This document shows positions 1-12,996 of a stretch of DNA of 64,000 nucleotides, piece by piece. The stretch is from positions 17,559,701 through 17,623,700 of the forward strand of contig NC_092662.1 of assembly GCF_032118995.1 (NCBI RefSeq), read 5' to 3'. Both the position numbers and the translations under genes were made by a program. Position 1 is the first letter of the stretch; every line of letters starts with the position of its first letter. The DNA is from Asterias amurensis (Eukaryota > Echinodermata > Asteroidea > Forcipulatida > Asteriidae). The notes below the pieces were generated by a model. That model did no database searches, was not told where the DNA came from, and saw nothing but the letters and a program-made list of their open reading frames with translations.

Positions 1-2320
1 TCTAAAAGAAGTGTTTTTACATTTCAATAAAAAGTATCAAAACTCTCTTATGATGAATTCTTTTTTCCTAATTTTGAGCGACGTTTCCTTCCCAGTAGTA
101 AGCTCGATCCGTCCACAAAAGAGCAGACGATTTCGAGTAATTGATACTGCTCCAAAAGTCACATAAACCTACACAGTCAGGTTCCCTGTGTAATAGACTA
201 CATGTCAAGCGTTAAAGTCGTCAGGGGGAATTTCCTCCACACCAAAAGAACAACGCGCACATTCAACAATTTGTGCGGCTTCCGCGCATGAAAAGTAATC
301 CTGGTCATAAAGATATTTCTTACGTAACAATTCCCTTAATATCAATCCTCTTTTAATATTTCGAGGGATTTGTTAAATATTTGTTACATATTCTTTGGTC
401 AATTCAAATCAATATATTGTTGCTGACTCGTTAACCTGGTAAACTATGAGGATGATATGTCTTCTTTGGGAACGCACTTGATGGATGAATATCATACCAA
501 AGTGAACAAGTGCAACTATAAATATAAATATTAATAGTAAACTTGCGGGTACAACCATAAGTAAAAACTCTGTTGAAGGAGTGGTGGCTCTGAAAAAAGC
601 CGGTTTGGTATCGACGTTTCGAACAGTATACTCTGCTCGTCTTCAGGAGAAACAAAGTGAACAAGTGACCTTGGTGTTGTTGTTGTTGTTGTCGTCATCA
701 TTGCTGATATTTTTTCTTTTAAAAATATATTAATATTTCAAAGTCCCATTTCTTGGCAACCTCTTTTGACAAACGTTACCATATTGTCCCCCTTTTCAGG
801 AAAATTCCCCGCTGAATTGAAATCCTACATATAACCTCGGAGCCCTCATCGTATTACGACTCCATGAATGCTGAATGTTATCCTTCACTTTGGATTTATC
901 TTTGATTATTTACTCGATGTTAATTGAAATCATTTCAAACCTGAAGTAATGTTTCTTGCACAAATACTGGGAGCCCCTTACCCTACACAAATGATGGACT
1001 CCTGAAATCGAATGTTTCAGTTCACAGCCCTGGACATTTGACCCCTTTATAGCAGACAATCAAATCAAATATGGAAGTGGAAAAAACAGCGGGGGAATGG
1101 GCCCTGCATGTCCCGTATATCACCCGTGATTTACAACCCCGGCCCACGTCTGTATGCTACAATTAGCCCCCCTCCTTCCCGGCACTTAAACCACGTAAAA
1201 CTTTCAGTAAACGATTCGCAGACGACACAATTTCGTTTTGGCGCGTCCACGCCATGGCGTGCTGCAGAGAAGTGACTTCTACAACAGACACTTCAGCAAG
1301 ATAATTAAAGATCAACGGGTTTTTTTCTGCAACCCTTGCAACTTTTGAATGACAGTAACGTGTGTCATGGAACTATGCCCTCTTGGTTTACACAAAACTT
1401 GATACCCAAAACTGTTCCCGCCAAGGACACGTGTGTGTTTTATGAAAAATGGCATTGTTTGTAACTAAACTATTACATCTCAGTGTGTTTAGACGTACGA
1501 TGAGAACCTTGGGTAATAAAGGTTTACGTGTTTGGCATGCTTCCTGTGCATCATCTCTTATGGCATGATGTGTTTTCGTGTCGGGTCATTTGTGGTTGAT
1601 TTGATCAACGCTATTTCGTCTTCTGAATTCTTGAGTTTAAACATGTAAACCTTTGTAAAAGAACCTGCGAAAATGTATGCATCCACACTATATTCGTGCC
1701 CTTGTATTTGCAATGAAGTTTAAAGAAATCAAGTTGGGACATACAGGTTTCCGTTGCACGTGGTTGCTGTACCCCATTTTCGGTACATTTTTATAAACCT
1801 TTTTAATGCAACGTCCCGAGTTTTTGCCAACCGAGGTTGGAGAACTATGGAAAGCCATAAATGCAAATAAAAACAGATGGCCACAGTTTGTAACAATGTC
1901 ACACAAATATATCTGGGTATAAATGTTTTTATCATCATGCAAATATTTGTATTGGCCTCTTTATGAATGAACCCCACTACATCACATAATACCCCCCCCC
2001 CCCCCGGCTGCGAATTATTTTCCCCAAACGACATTGCAATATTTTGTTTTCCTTTCCGTCAAAATTTGCTCTTTCCGTCAAAATAACGTCATAATGAAAT
2101 TGGCCTGCTCTTTTACCAAATCATTGCAATGTCGTTTGGGTGAAACAAAAATAGCCCCCTTCTAGAGACTGAAGTCTTACTAACATGAACCCCATATAAA
2201 GCACAATCAGACTCGCATGATTACGTATTACGTAGCCATTTTGTTTTAATATCGCACTTGCCCATTGGGCGCTGTAATGGGCGCTGTAATGGGCGCGTAT
2301 ATCACGTGTAATGTGTTTTA
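1..2320. other. Intergenic, no gene recognised
   Basis: No coding exon is recognisable here. Open frames are short and lack conserved motifs. The stretch holds a hammerhead-like repeat near 530-655 (listed separately), a run of 14 C at about 1992-2005, and a short tandem of a 14-base GGGCGCTGTAAT-type unit at about 2268-2298. The rest is AT-rich unique-looking sequence. Confidence 0.5.
530..655 (-). repeat. Dispersed repeat with hammerhead-like core
   Basis: Positions 530-605 share the AAACTTGCGGGTACAACCAT start and a GAGCCGGTTTGGT stretch with 32369-32437, so this is a dispersed repeat. On the minus strand it leads into CTGAAGA (646 to 640), a six-base-pair stem GAGCAG/CTGTTC, then GAAAC (620 to 616) and GTC (615 to 613). 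These are the three conserved core blocks of a hammerhead ribozyme, in order. The flanking helix I pairing is weak, so this copy may be inactive. Confidence 0.45.
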
Positions 2321-2682
2321 AAACGACGTTCTGCATAGCATCCTTCAAAAGTGTCCAAATTCGCTCAACTTTATCAGACGAATCGTTCTGACCAAAGCAA
2401 ATGGTGGGTATCAGGCAATATTTTCCTCATTTTGAGCATCAGCGCTGGAGCTATTAGGCCAATCTTCCAATCATGGGTTGTAAACCAGGCAGGCGTAATG
2501 AAACGACATTCTGCACATTATCCTTCAAAAGTGTCAAAATTCGCTCAACTTTATCAGACGAATCGTTCTGACCAAAGCAAATGGTGGGTATCAGGCAATA
2601 TTTTCCTCATTTTGAGCATAGAGCTGGAGCTCTTCTAGTAGGCCAACTTTCCAATCGTGGGTTGTAAACCAGGCAGGCGTAT
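2321..2682. repeat. Tandem duplication, 2 x 180 bp
   Basis: Two consecutive copies of a unit of about 180 bp start with AAACGAC at 2321 and 2501. They share nearly all of their sequence through the segment ending CAGGCAGGCGTA. The few differences suggest a fairly recent duplication. Open frames across it repeat the same peptide and are unlikely to be coding. Confidence 0.75.
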
Positions 2683-2753
2683 AGAGTTATAGCATAGAGT
2701 AATAGGAATACAATATACCTCAGCGTTCGTTTGCAGCGTCATCATTCTTTGCT

Positions 2754-2946
2754 TCAATATGGTATAAATACACATGCATACCTCTGAGGAGGTCTACCCA
2801 TTCCTTCGATCACAGATTCCCTAAACACATAACCTTTATTCTTTATAGCATTAGAAGTAGATTGCTCACCAGATGTACACAGCTTAAAGGCAGCAGGCTC
2901 GAGTGTGGGGATATCACACGACATAGGACACCTTTCTAAGATGAAG
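2754..2946 (-). other. Possible isolated coding exon (weak)
   Basis: On the minus strand an open stretch reads RCPMSCDIPTLEPAAFKLC and continues to GMGRPPQR. It is preceded by a TTAG acceptor-like site near 2940 and followed by a GTATGC donor-like site near 2780. Composition and amino-acid mix look coding, but I recognise no family and no partner exon. It could equally be chance or a gene relic next to a repeat. Confidence 0.15.
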
Positions 2947-2947
2947 T

Positions 2948-2997
2948 TGTTTGTTTGTTTGTTCGTTCGTTCGTTCGTTTGTTTGTTTGTTTGTTTA
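2948..2997. repeat. TTTG/TTCG microsatellite
   Basis: This is a run of tetranucleotides GTTT and GTTC. It sits at the edge of a dispersed repeat whose next part (TTTAGATGATTTTTC, TCAAGGGAATTCGG) recurs at 60165-60270 inside RB1CC1 intron 1. Confidence 0.75.
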
Positions 2998-2999
2998 GA

Positions 3000-5900
3000 T
3001 GATTTTTCTGTCAAGGGAATTCGGTAGACTCTAACAAGGAGGTATAAACACCAAACTTTCAACAGCCATTCTCTCTCAAACAAAAACATTGGCTTAACGC
3101 CCACGTTTTGACCTTACGGCCACAGTTTGTCTTTATAAAATGTAGCTCTACGGTAAACCATGACGCAAGATGTGCATCATTATTGAATGCTCATACAACA
3201 TATATCAGGACGGTGCCTACAAATAAATAACTCCGAAATACTGAGGGTTTTCAAAGTGAAAACAAAATCACATTACAGTCACCAATTACTGCTGCTTATT
3301 TTGTTCACAGCCCGATATGAATCAACACAAAATCGCTCACACCCCCTTAAACTACTTGCATTATGACGCCACGCCCCTCATTGGTGTCAATGAAGAGCTC
3401 TCATTGGATCTAATTATATCCGTCATTATCATTAGAAATACCTTAGCTCCTTGTTATTCCACTTCCAGTCTAACAAGTGCACAACCAAGTTGCATTCACG
3501 ACCGCATTAAGAAACAGACGGAGAAATACGAACCCAGTTTAATATGGTTTTTGTGGTTTATATAATAACATAATCTTCTCGAGTCCCACAGGAATTTTTC
3601 CCTCACAAGTTGAAACCGAGACGTAAACTATGAGAAGAGCCTACGACTATTATAGCACTCCGCGCCCTGGGGTTGACTTCAGCATGCATTCACTGAAGGT
3701 TACATGGAGGGCGAACCCCATGGGGCGCTGCTTTTATACCAGCCGATCTTTGCACTGTGGTTTCAGTTCAAATAAAATCACTACAATGTGTGATGGACCT
3801 TTCAATAATGTAAACTTGAATGAAGTTGAGTCATTAGGGGAAAACGGTTCATCGTGAGCAAGCTGGCATGTTGTCTTGATGCTGCTACCACATTTATAAC
3901 TTCACTCCTATTCTTCAGACATACAAGTTTGCAATTGTAATTAAAAGGAGAGAAAAGACCAACACACACAACGTTGTATATTGTCTTTCTGTTGTACTAG
4001 TATTCCCATAGAAGGAATCAGTCAATCAGCTCAAAAGTTACATCCCTTTTTGAGAAGGAAGGAGACAATGTGTGCCTTGATTTCCATTAAAGCGGCACTA
4101 CTGTGTTCTGAAAGGTTGCAAATTGTTCAGAGTAAATTAAAAAATGTTAGCCAATAAAATTACCAGGCTGAACTTCGTAGCTATATAGCACAAGCGCTAA
4201 AAGCACACAATGGAACCATGCTGATGAAAGTAGAATCAGATACCGAGACCGATACCAAGACAGAATTCCAGACCAGAATCTTGAGGGGGGATATTACGGG
4301 CAATCAGAGGACACCTCGGGGCCTCTGAAGAAACCATAAACGGGGGGGGGGGGGGGGGGGTACATGCAAAATGGTTTTAGAACCAGAAGCCGGTTTGAAT
4401 CGAACCCGATGACAAACACATGTATTGCGCAAAGGTAAACAAAGCTCAATCAGTCAAAACAAAGTAAACGTGGAAACTAGAAAGCCGCTGACCCTAATAA
4501 CCGCCTCAATCTACACCCGTGTGGCACCCCTGTGTTAACTTTTGGCCCTTGTCCGGTACGTCAAATCAAAACACAACAAGAGCATTCGAAATATAGTTGA
4601 AGCATTGATCTATGGTTGAAGAGTGTAGCAAATAAACATATCAATTCCATGCACACACTTGAAAAATGAATTTGAAGACAATGTGTCTGAGAGATTTACA
4701 TTATGTGATTCTCAAAACCATTAATTACAATGTCACTGGAATAATGACATTGCTTGGCCAAGGCTCGAGCCTGCCTGGACCGGATACAGTCAAACCAGCT
4801 AGGCATTCCGAAACTGAAGGTATATCTTATACTCATTTTATGCTTAAAAACTCCAAGTTTTGGTATTATTATTATTGATCATAAAATCAAACTGTGAATG
4901 TTCATCAGTAAATATGAAAAGGTCTTGTACAAACACTTCTCAAATAACTGATACATGCTCGAATTCGCGGCCAATAAAGAAAACACAGCCAAATACGCGG
5001 GAAGATCGCGCCAACTTTTTACAGACCTGCAAAATATGAACACGTGTCCGAACAAGCCGCGTGGAGTTGGGACAAGATAATTATGATTTACTGCTGCGGC
5101 TGCCTCAAGTCGTCAAAAGTATTATTTGATTATCGCATATTATGTAACATACATATACTGATATCCTTACCATCTGCAGCATGGTCCGATGGTCCCAAGG
5201 TCTTTATGATGATCTTAAAACCATTTTACTGATCTCCAAGGTTTTTTGCTACAACTGTTTTAAAATGTTAGGCCCACAAAATGCCCCTCCGGTATTGGTG
5301 GACAGGTCTAGGCCCATATATGGATATAATACTTCACTGTTTTGAGTACCTTTATTAGAAATAAGTCCTTTAGTACCAATATGCCCCTCAACGCCCCACA
5401 AAAAAGACCCACAAAAATACAAGAAACTAACAAAACTCCCCCTAAATTAAACAAACAAATCCCAGCCCAACACCACCACCACCAACAACAACAACACCAC
5501 CAGCAGCAGCATGCAGCAACATAATAAAAAAAAATTAAAAAAAACAGAACATCAACAACAACAACGGTTACACAACAGCAACACAAATTTAATGCTCTTA
5601 TTTCAATACTCCAAATAGCGCATTTCCCTCACATCTGCATTATATTTTTTAAATTTCTCTTTCAAATAATTCTTTTCTTCAGATATAGGTCTTCATAAAA
5701 CAAACTATGCCTGAATCCCCTACGATATATTATTTCCGCATCCAGTTTTCCCACCGTGTTAATACAATGAGACCATGGGGGAAGAAAACAGAGACACCAT
5801 CAAAGTTGTGCATTCACGCTGAGTTCAGCCCACTCGAAGTACGCGACACCCGACATACTTCACGTATCATCATCGCCCAACAATTTTCATACAACCCAAA

Positions 5901-6950
5901 ACCTCGTCCAATGTGATGAAAACCAACGAGAAAGCCCAGACCGAAGTGTCAACAGTATCAGTTTCTATAGACACCACAGGTCATTTTCACTGTTTATGAT
6001 TATGATTATGATTTACAAGATGAAAGGGATTGCACAATATTTAAGGGGACAAGGTCAGGGGGGGGGGGGGGGGTTGCTGGCACCTAGCCACATGCTCGTA
6101 GACAAGTGAACCCAACGATACAACACGAGGTCTCATTCAGAACTGAGCAGGATGTAATGCACTTTTTAGGTCTATCAGTTGTTCACTCTCTAGAGAGAAG
6201 AAAAGGTTCTCGTTAAAGTGAGACTGAAATTTGTTTTATTTTTACAAAATCACAATGACCTCAACACGTATGCATTAATGAAAATATCTTCACAACTGGT
6301 GCATAATTTCCATCAAATGCAAAAGTTGAATCTCGTGTCACTGTGAAACTTGAAACAGGTCACATGTTCAAATTGCTGCTGCTTCTTTCCCACATTTTTG
6401 CTCGACAAAATCAGTTTATTGTTCTCTGCATCAGCTCTCGTTCACTCAGCAATTTAGCTGGTTAAGTTCTCGCTAAGCATCATTTATAAGTGCTCAGCAA
6501 TTTTGAGAGCTTCATGAATTGGAGCTGCTTCAGCACATAGTCAGAGCATGGACAGCTAATCACAACAAACTTATGGCAAGCAAGTAGTGCCTTGAAATTG
6601 AGCACCGAACTATATACACGAGACTGAAGACAGTAATTGGACTTTACCCTTAGGCCATAATGAAATACCTCATTAAAGAGATTAAAGCAGCACTGAACGT
6701 AACACCTGTGTATTGATAGGACTATATACCGGTACCAGACTACCAGCTGTTACTGTGACCTTATATGAGGACGCTGGTCCTAGCATCCCCTCCCCCTTAT
6801 TATCCCTGTTATAATCTCAGACGAATTTACCAATCGAGCCCAGCCATTTAGCCCATCGACATCACCATAATTAGTGTTTATTGGCGCAAACTGAAACCAC
6901 CAATGTTGCCCTGTCAGTTCAGTTAATCTGAAAACGTACAAGTTTCACTG
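3000..6950. other. Intergenic, no gene recognised
   Basis: No conserved coding segment is visible on either strand. The stretch contains long mononucleotide runs (19 G at 4342-4360 and about 17 G at 6058-6074), a CAACAC/CACCAC-rich simple repeat near 5466-5520, and otherwise AT-rich DNA. The open frames here are short and look like chance. Confidence 0.5.
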
Positions 6951-9170
6951 CTGTCTGATTTGTCTTTTTTCGGCGTGGACTCTGGTGTGGACCTAAACGG
7001 GAGCGAACTCCGGTAGGGGAAGAATGGTACGTGTTATCCAGCCAAGCACAGCTTGCTCCTATGTCGCCCAGGGGCCAGGTCTCAGCAAGTCCGATGACAT
7101 GCGCCTCAGAGTCTCAAAGATCTCCAGAAGAACAGAAGTCAAGGGAGCTTTTCGCCAGTAGGCCTGTACGTACTTTTTTTTAATACTCTAGATGGCCCAC
7201 GTCAACAGAAAACCAGGAGCAGTAAAAACAAGCCCCCACAACGGTGTTTTACGAGGGGTAGATGTCATGATGCAGTAAATCGCACTGCACAACATGGACT
7301 CTCTACCCTACCGGCACACGACAAAGTCGACTCTGTGTACAGCCGAGTCGCAAGACGCTCCCAGGGGCTTTATTTCCAGCAATTTTTGCTGATGCGAGCC
7401 TAAATTTCCACACGAAAGCCCTGCCACACATGCCTGCACTTACGGAGAACAACGAGGCAAAAACCAAAGTAATTACATTATGTTGTATTACGGTGACTAA
7501 AAATAGCTGGTAGGGTGACTGTATGGGAGTTGGGCTGAAGGAAACCCTTAATTAGTGTCAATGACTCCAGACAATAGTGTTTTAACACTTGATAATGGGG
7601 TAAATCCCTTGGCACATCAAGACTAGTCCTCGCACTTGACAAATGCATCCTTGTAAGTTGTAATATATGTGCACAGTAAACAGATATATTTTCACCCGTT
7701 AATTATGATTTGTGGTCAATCCAAACTGTGTTATTACTAAACAATATCACTCACTATAAAGGACGATCACTACACTAGAAACAATATACGATAAAAAGGA
7801 TAGATAGTCAAGTTTTCCTTTTTGGTAAATTTTCAAAACAAGAACTCCAAACATGCAATGAATTGATAGACCATGGGGTAGACATAGAAAGTCTAGCTCA
7901 AGGGCCAGGTTTAACGATGTGACAGTAACTCGTAAATTAACCCGCTGACAACTCTCTGAACTTATCAACCACAAACAACCACAACAACCAATGCAGGACA
8001 GAATAAACCCAAAACACACGCCACTCACAAACTAACAAAAACACAATCTACACGTGTGAGATAATGAATAGGAAAAGGTGTACACGTTACCAACGTCCTC
8101 CCGTAGTCACGGATCTCATCCTGTCCAAAGCTCCCCCGCATACTATTTTTCGCCTTCACGGGAGATACACCTCTTCTCGGACGTTCTTTCGGTGTTTTTA
8201 TTATTTAAAAATATGTCCTGTACGTGGAGTTTTCATCGAGTCAGAGGCAATTTTTAGGCGCCAACTTTCATAAAATCCCGTTCTCCAGTTCTGGCGGCAG
8301 CTTCGATTAAATTCCTCCCTTGTAGTTGAAGCGAGCATACGGCACCAGACTCAACCTCCACTGCGAATCATCATAATTCCATGTTATGCAATTCATTTAG
8401 GGGGAGACCAAGGCAAGTAAAAAACGAGGTGGGACAGAAGCTCTGTGGTGGATGGACACACGGCTACGTTGTCACGCACTCCGTGTAGTAAGAGCAGTCA
8501 CCTACAACTAAACGGTACAGCAGAGGAACTCAAATTGAAGGTCCCCTTTCTGCACGGTGGTCAACGTGGCTGTGGAGTGAGTGTTGTGAATTTAGAAACA
8601 GTTGCCTCTCAGTTGGGTTCTTCCTGACTGAGTCTGGCGAGCTTTTCACCCATCTCGTAACCCTTTATCGCCCGATGACATTAGGTGAAGGTAACTAACT
8701 TGTGAGTTACTCCGAAGAGGTGTGCGCTTCGGAGTATGAAAATACTCGCCGAGTTGTTACTAAAGAGTTGTCTTTTTTTTTGAAGCAGACGGGACAAGCT
8801 GCTGCGATGCAAGAGGGCATTCTCCACCACCTCAAGTCAGTCCTGCGCTCGGGCCACACGTTGCAGACACATGGCACAGCAGCCGGTGTTTTTTCCTCTT
8901 TTTTAACTTTCCCTGGGTTTTTTTCTTCTCGTACTCCTCTCCCTTCCTGTAGCGTCCCGTCACCAGCGAAGTCAGCAGTCGCGACGTGGGGGTCAAAGGT
9001 CATCAAGAGCGAGTGTCTCACACAACAAGCAAGCGGCAGACACAATCAACCAATCAGAAGCGACGACGGACACTTTGCGTCATCATCATTCTCTATTACC
9101 CAACGGGTACAGCGGAAATGTTTAATAGCGTGGCTTTACCCGGGGGTTAAAACTCCGAATTAATATGTCA
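6950..9170. other. GC- and CpG-richer stretch without recognisable exons
   Basis: By eye this part has more CpG and higher GC than its surroundings, most clearly at 6960-7400, 8080-8300 and 8440-9100. That could mark the promoter or 5' untranslated exon of a gene whose coding part lies outside the window. A 153-codon open frame at 8702-9163 shows no domain I recognise. No start, splice or TATA signal decides the matter. Confidence 0.25.
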
Positions 9171-9423
9171 TAGCAGCAATCCGGTTAGCCGGCTTGCAGG
9201 CATGGAAGTAGTTCTACATCCATGATCTAGGCAAGTATATTAGATCGCGAGCATACAATCAACAAAACAAACATAATACAAGACATTGTGCCACTTTTCA
9301 TTGACATTGGGTAATAAAAACAACCAAGTAAATACGACATATAAAGCCATTCCAGGTCGCACATCATTTATCCTCTGGTAATGGGCACTGTGCTATTTGT
9401 ATTGGAACTTTGGACGGGCAAGC

Positions 9424-9500
9424 GCCACAGCAAAAGCACAGGGCACCACTGCAAAAGCACAGGGCACCACTGCAAAAGCACAGGGCACCACGGCAATTGC
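9424..9500. repeat. Short tandem array, 21-bp unit, 3 copies
   Basis: Three near-identical units beginning CAAAAGCACAGGGCACCAC stand in a row. The flanks TTGTATTGGAACTTT and GAGGCCTGC recur at 31435-31512, so the array is an internal expansion within a dispersed repeat. It explains the repetitive open frames seen on both strands here. Confidence 0.7.
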
Positions 9501-9864
9501 TGTGGGTCCTGTGGGGTATTTCGAGGCCTGCCAATCCGGATTGAGTGTTTTCAAAAGGTTCCAAATTTAGTCCTTGTTCTGGTTTGTCAGCCGACACTCA
9601 TCGTTGTTATATATCTCTTAATTGGTGACTGTCAACCAGAGTTCACTGTCCACACTACGGCAAGTCCAACATTTCTCCATGGTCCAACCTCGTATTCCGC
9701 TGCAAACAGAGTCCGGCCTCGGCATTCAGTGAAACAAAAAAGTTGCTATGATTTTGTGTCCAGAATTACCTTGGCATCGCAGCGATTTTGAGAAGGGCAG
9801 CGGGAAAATATCAATTGTTTCCTTGTTTTTGTGTTTTCGTTTGCTGAATCCACTTTAGATTATT

Positions 9865-9912
9865 GGTAGCCTTCGAGAAAGACTCTGCTAGAGTCGAAAC
9901 GTCAGGCCGTTT
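9865..9912 (+). ncRNA. Hammerhead-like motif, degenerate
   Basis: A five-base-pair stem GACTC-TGCTA-GAGTC (9881-9895) is followed by GAAAC (9896-9900) and GTC (9901-9903), then AGGCC. This matches the stem II, GAAA and cleavage triplet of small hammerhead ribozymes associated with Penelope-like retroelements. The CUGANGA block is replaced by a divergent CGAGAAA, so catalysis is unlikely. Confidence 0.4.
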
Positions 9913-10096
9913 CTTGCACTTACATGTACAGCTTTATGGTATATCATATGTCATTATGGTTGGTAATCAATTTGCAACAGTTAATTCTATTTTCTTATAA
10001 GGCCAAGAGAATTAATGCAAAAAGTACGCGTTAACAAGACGTGTTTTTATGGCATAAACACTGAATTGGATAAATCAAACATGAAGTACTGATCCT

Positions 10097-10395
10097 TAAA
10101 GACAGTGGACACTATTGGTAATTACTCCAAATAATTATTATCATAAAACTTTTCTTGATTATAAGCAACGGAGAGCTGTTGACAGTATAAAACATTGTGA
10201 GAAACAGCTCCCTCTGAAGTAACGTAGTTTTCGAGAAAGAAGTAATTTTCGACGAATTTGATTTCATGACCTCAACTCGAAATCAAGCATATGAAAGCAC
10301 ACAACTTTGACAACATTAATTTGTTATACTGATTTCGGAGACTCAACTTTTGAAACGCGTTGCAAAGTGCACCGTACCAAAGGCAGCAACGGTGG
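10097..10395 (+). mobile_element. MITE-like repeat, family A, truncated copy
   Basis: It begins TAAAGACAGTGGACACTATT and continues through the internal motifs TTGACAGTATAAAACATTG and GAGAAACAGCTCCCTC shared with the copies at 12070, 21923 and 31517. The right terminal repeat is missing. No coding capacity. Confidence 0.65.
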
Positions 10396-11084
10396 ACAAT
10401 AACTATATAGCAGCGTGACAGAAAATAGCCGAATGGATACGTAATCTAGTACAAAACAAATATTCACTTACTATATTTTGAAATTACAGAAGATAATGTA
10501 ACAAGTAGGACATCTAAAAGTAGGTTTTCTATTTCAGACCATCAAAATAAATAAATTGAACTCCGTATGTCCAATGCATCCCTGGTGGACTATTTCAAAT
10601 GAAACAGCCGCCATGTATGTAAACATTATTAAGTATTTTTAATAAAAATTCTGTATTGCAGAGAAAAAGAAGAACAAAATTGTAGCAATGCGGTATGAAG
10701 TATCGACGACGTACGCTGAGCAATGTCTGTCGACATCTCAACTCGACATCAAAGCCAGGGTGGGTTTGCGACGGTATGTATCATCTAGCGGCACGGTGAA
10801 TAAAAACATATCCCTCGAGTCTTGTTACCCAAATTTGTTATTCCAAGATTTTATCGGCTGTTCTGTTCAAGCTGTAAAAACATATCATTGTTACATTTAG
10901 TCATGGACGTCTTTTACTTCTGATATTCAACAAGTTTCAAATGTTGGGGTCGTTGTAGCCGGTGATTGATGCGTACACTAAAGGTAGGCATTATATTATA
11001 CAATCTAAAAACTCCTGGGTTATCCAGATTCCGGGTTCCATCAGGAGATCAAATACATCAGGAAACCTATACATGGGTCAATCT

Positions 11085-11175
11085 AACCCGTTTAACCCAA
11101 ATCTGCGTCAGTTTGACCCATATCTGCATCAGTTTGACACAAATCTGAGTCAGTTTGACCCATTTCTTGATCAGT
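11085..11175. repeat. Degenerate 21-bp tandem repeat
   Basis: About four units of a GTCAGTTTGACCCATATCTGC type follow each other. The flank (CTAAAAACTCCTGGGT) recurs at about 11755, so the array sits inside a dispersed repeat. Confidence 0.55.
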
Positions 11176-11904
11176 TACTTATTTATGAGTCAGTTGACAC
11201 AGATTCTGGGATGCTGATCCACGAATGGGTCAGTCCACACGGGAAACAGAATACAGGTCAATTCTGACCAGGGAGTGTTCAGGATGTCAAACTACGATAG
11301 AATAAAGAAGGCTTTCATTTTCGCTCCCAACGTGAACTACTGTCTCCTGTGTAACAAGATGATTATAAGAGATCGCATGCACAAGTCAAAGGTCAATGAC
11401 TCAGCTGCAACGTGTCTCAACCCAACCTACTTTTAATACTATTATTTAAAGGGGTGCCGTTGCATGGGATGTCGACCTGGCTTTGAGGTAACAAATTATA
11501 TCACTGGGTTACAATGCTGGGAGCAATAAAACTCGTCAAAAAACAACAACTGTTTGAGCCAGCGAGGTCACGCTCACAAGGTCGCAAAGTTGTTACATTG
11601 CGGCGCTGGGCTTTGTATTTTATCCCACGTACAGTGGTAAAACCATAATGTTGTGCTACAATCCACGTTGTTGATTTTCAAGCAGTTGCAGTAATTGCTG
11701 AACTATGTTTGGAGTCCCGTCTCAGTTTAAATTGAAGTTAAATATCATTACAGTCTAAAAACTTCCGGGTCATATATTGATCCGAATCAGGATCCCTGAC
11801 CCAACATCTAATTAAATCTAATCATTAAACCACATCTCAGCATAATAGGGACTATGGGAACTATCATTGGGTTTTTTGGGGTCGCTTTCGAGGAAGACAC
11901 ACCT

Positions 11905-12066
11905 GCCGTCGATTATAACATCTGTTAGGACTTAGAGGACCAGTTAAGTTCCGTATCCATAGACGTTCGTTAAAGGACGCACTGATCCTAAGTTACGGGA
12001 CGAGCTACTCGTCCTAGTATGATCCTAGTAACCTGAAATTCGGCGTTTCGTGAAATCGGCTGCAGC
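11905..12066. mobile_element. Palindromic repeat, CGATTTCACGAA family
   Basis: The segment contains alternating TCCTAAGTTA and TAGGACTTAG blocks and ends with TCGTGAAATCGGC. A related copy lies at about 26157-26330, with CGATTTCACGAACGCTAAG at one end and GATGAAATCGAC at the other. It is probably a non-autonomous inverted-repeat element. No open frame. Confidence 0.5.
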
Positions 12067-12067
12067 A

Positions 12068-12434
12068 GGTTAAAGGCAGTGGACACTAATGGTAATTACT
12101 CAAAACAATTATTAGCAGAAAAAACCTCAATTGTTAACGAGTAATGGGGAGCTGTTGATGGTATAAAACATTGTGAGAAACGGCTCCCTGTGAAGTAATG
12201 TAGTTTTCGAGAAATAAGTAATTTTCCACGAATTTTGATTTCGCGATATCAGAATTAGATTTTGAGGTCTCGAAATCAAAGCACACAACTTCGTGTGACA
12301 AGGGTGCTTTTTCTTTCATTATTTTAACCGAGTTCAAATTTTCACAGGTTTGTTATTTTATGCATAATTATGTTGAGATACACCAAGTGAGAAGACTGGT
12401 CTTTGAAAATTACAAATAGAGTCCAGTGTCTTTT
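12068..12434 (+). mobile_element. MITE-like repeat, family A, near full length
   Basis: The left end TTAAAGGCAGTGGACACTAA is matched by the inverted right end GTCCAGTGTCTTTTA. The TTAA at the left is consistent with a TTAA target. Internal blocks are the same as in the other copies. It has no transposase and is presumed to be moved in trans by an unseen TTAA-specific enzyme. Confidence 0.7.
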
Positions 12435-12996
12435 ATAAAAACATTCTTATGAACAAACCAAGCACGTACGACCGCGAAATGTCACCGTGGGTAATTGTGG
12501 CCGCTTATTTACGTGACTTCCTTGCGATTTCAGGTTTATAGAAGGTGCGAAACGCAGTGGATGCCTAATTTCTGCGGTTGTTTTGAAATTCACGAGTCCG
12601 TGATTTCACGACTGAACTGACAACAAGCTGTAATGTATGTAACTGAAATAGTTTCGTCTGAAGGGAGGCCATATTCAAGAAAACTGCATCTGAAAACCTT
12701 ACAACAAATATTAAAACCCACAACAGCTAAATTTGGTTGTTACAACAAAACAGGGCAATAGCCTAAGGCTACTGTTTACGTGCTTCAACTGCGCATGTTT
12801 TTCAGTATTTCCTCCCCGTCTCATCACACAACAGATTAAGTTTACAGGTTTGCTATTTCATGGTTGATCAAATGAAACTTAAACACTGTCCACGTCTATT
12901 TTTTTATAAAATCCTGTAGAATACATGTAAGCTTCATGGAAAATAATGTCATTGCGTTTTGTGGTCCTTTGCAAATGATAAATCTGTAGGAACAAA

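Noticed and set aside
5308-5586. Cysteine/tryptophan-rich minus-strand open frame
   Set aside because: It arises from the CAACAC/CACCAC simple repeat.
8702-9163. 153-codon open frame as a gene
   Set aside because: No recognisable domain, overlapping open frame on the other strand, and composition like the GC-richer surroundings.
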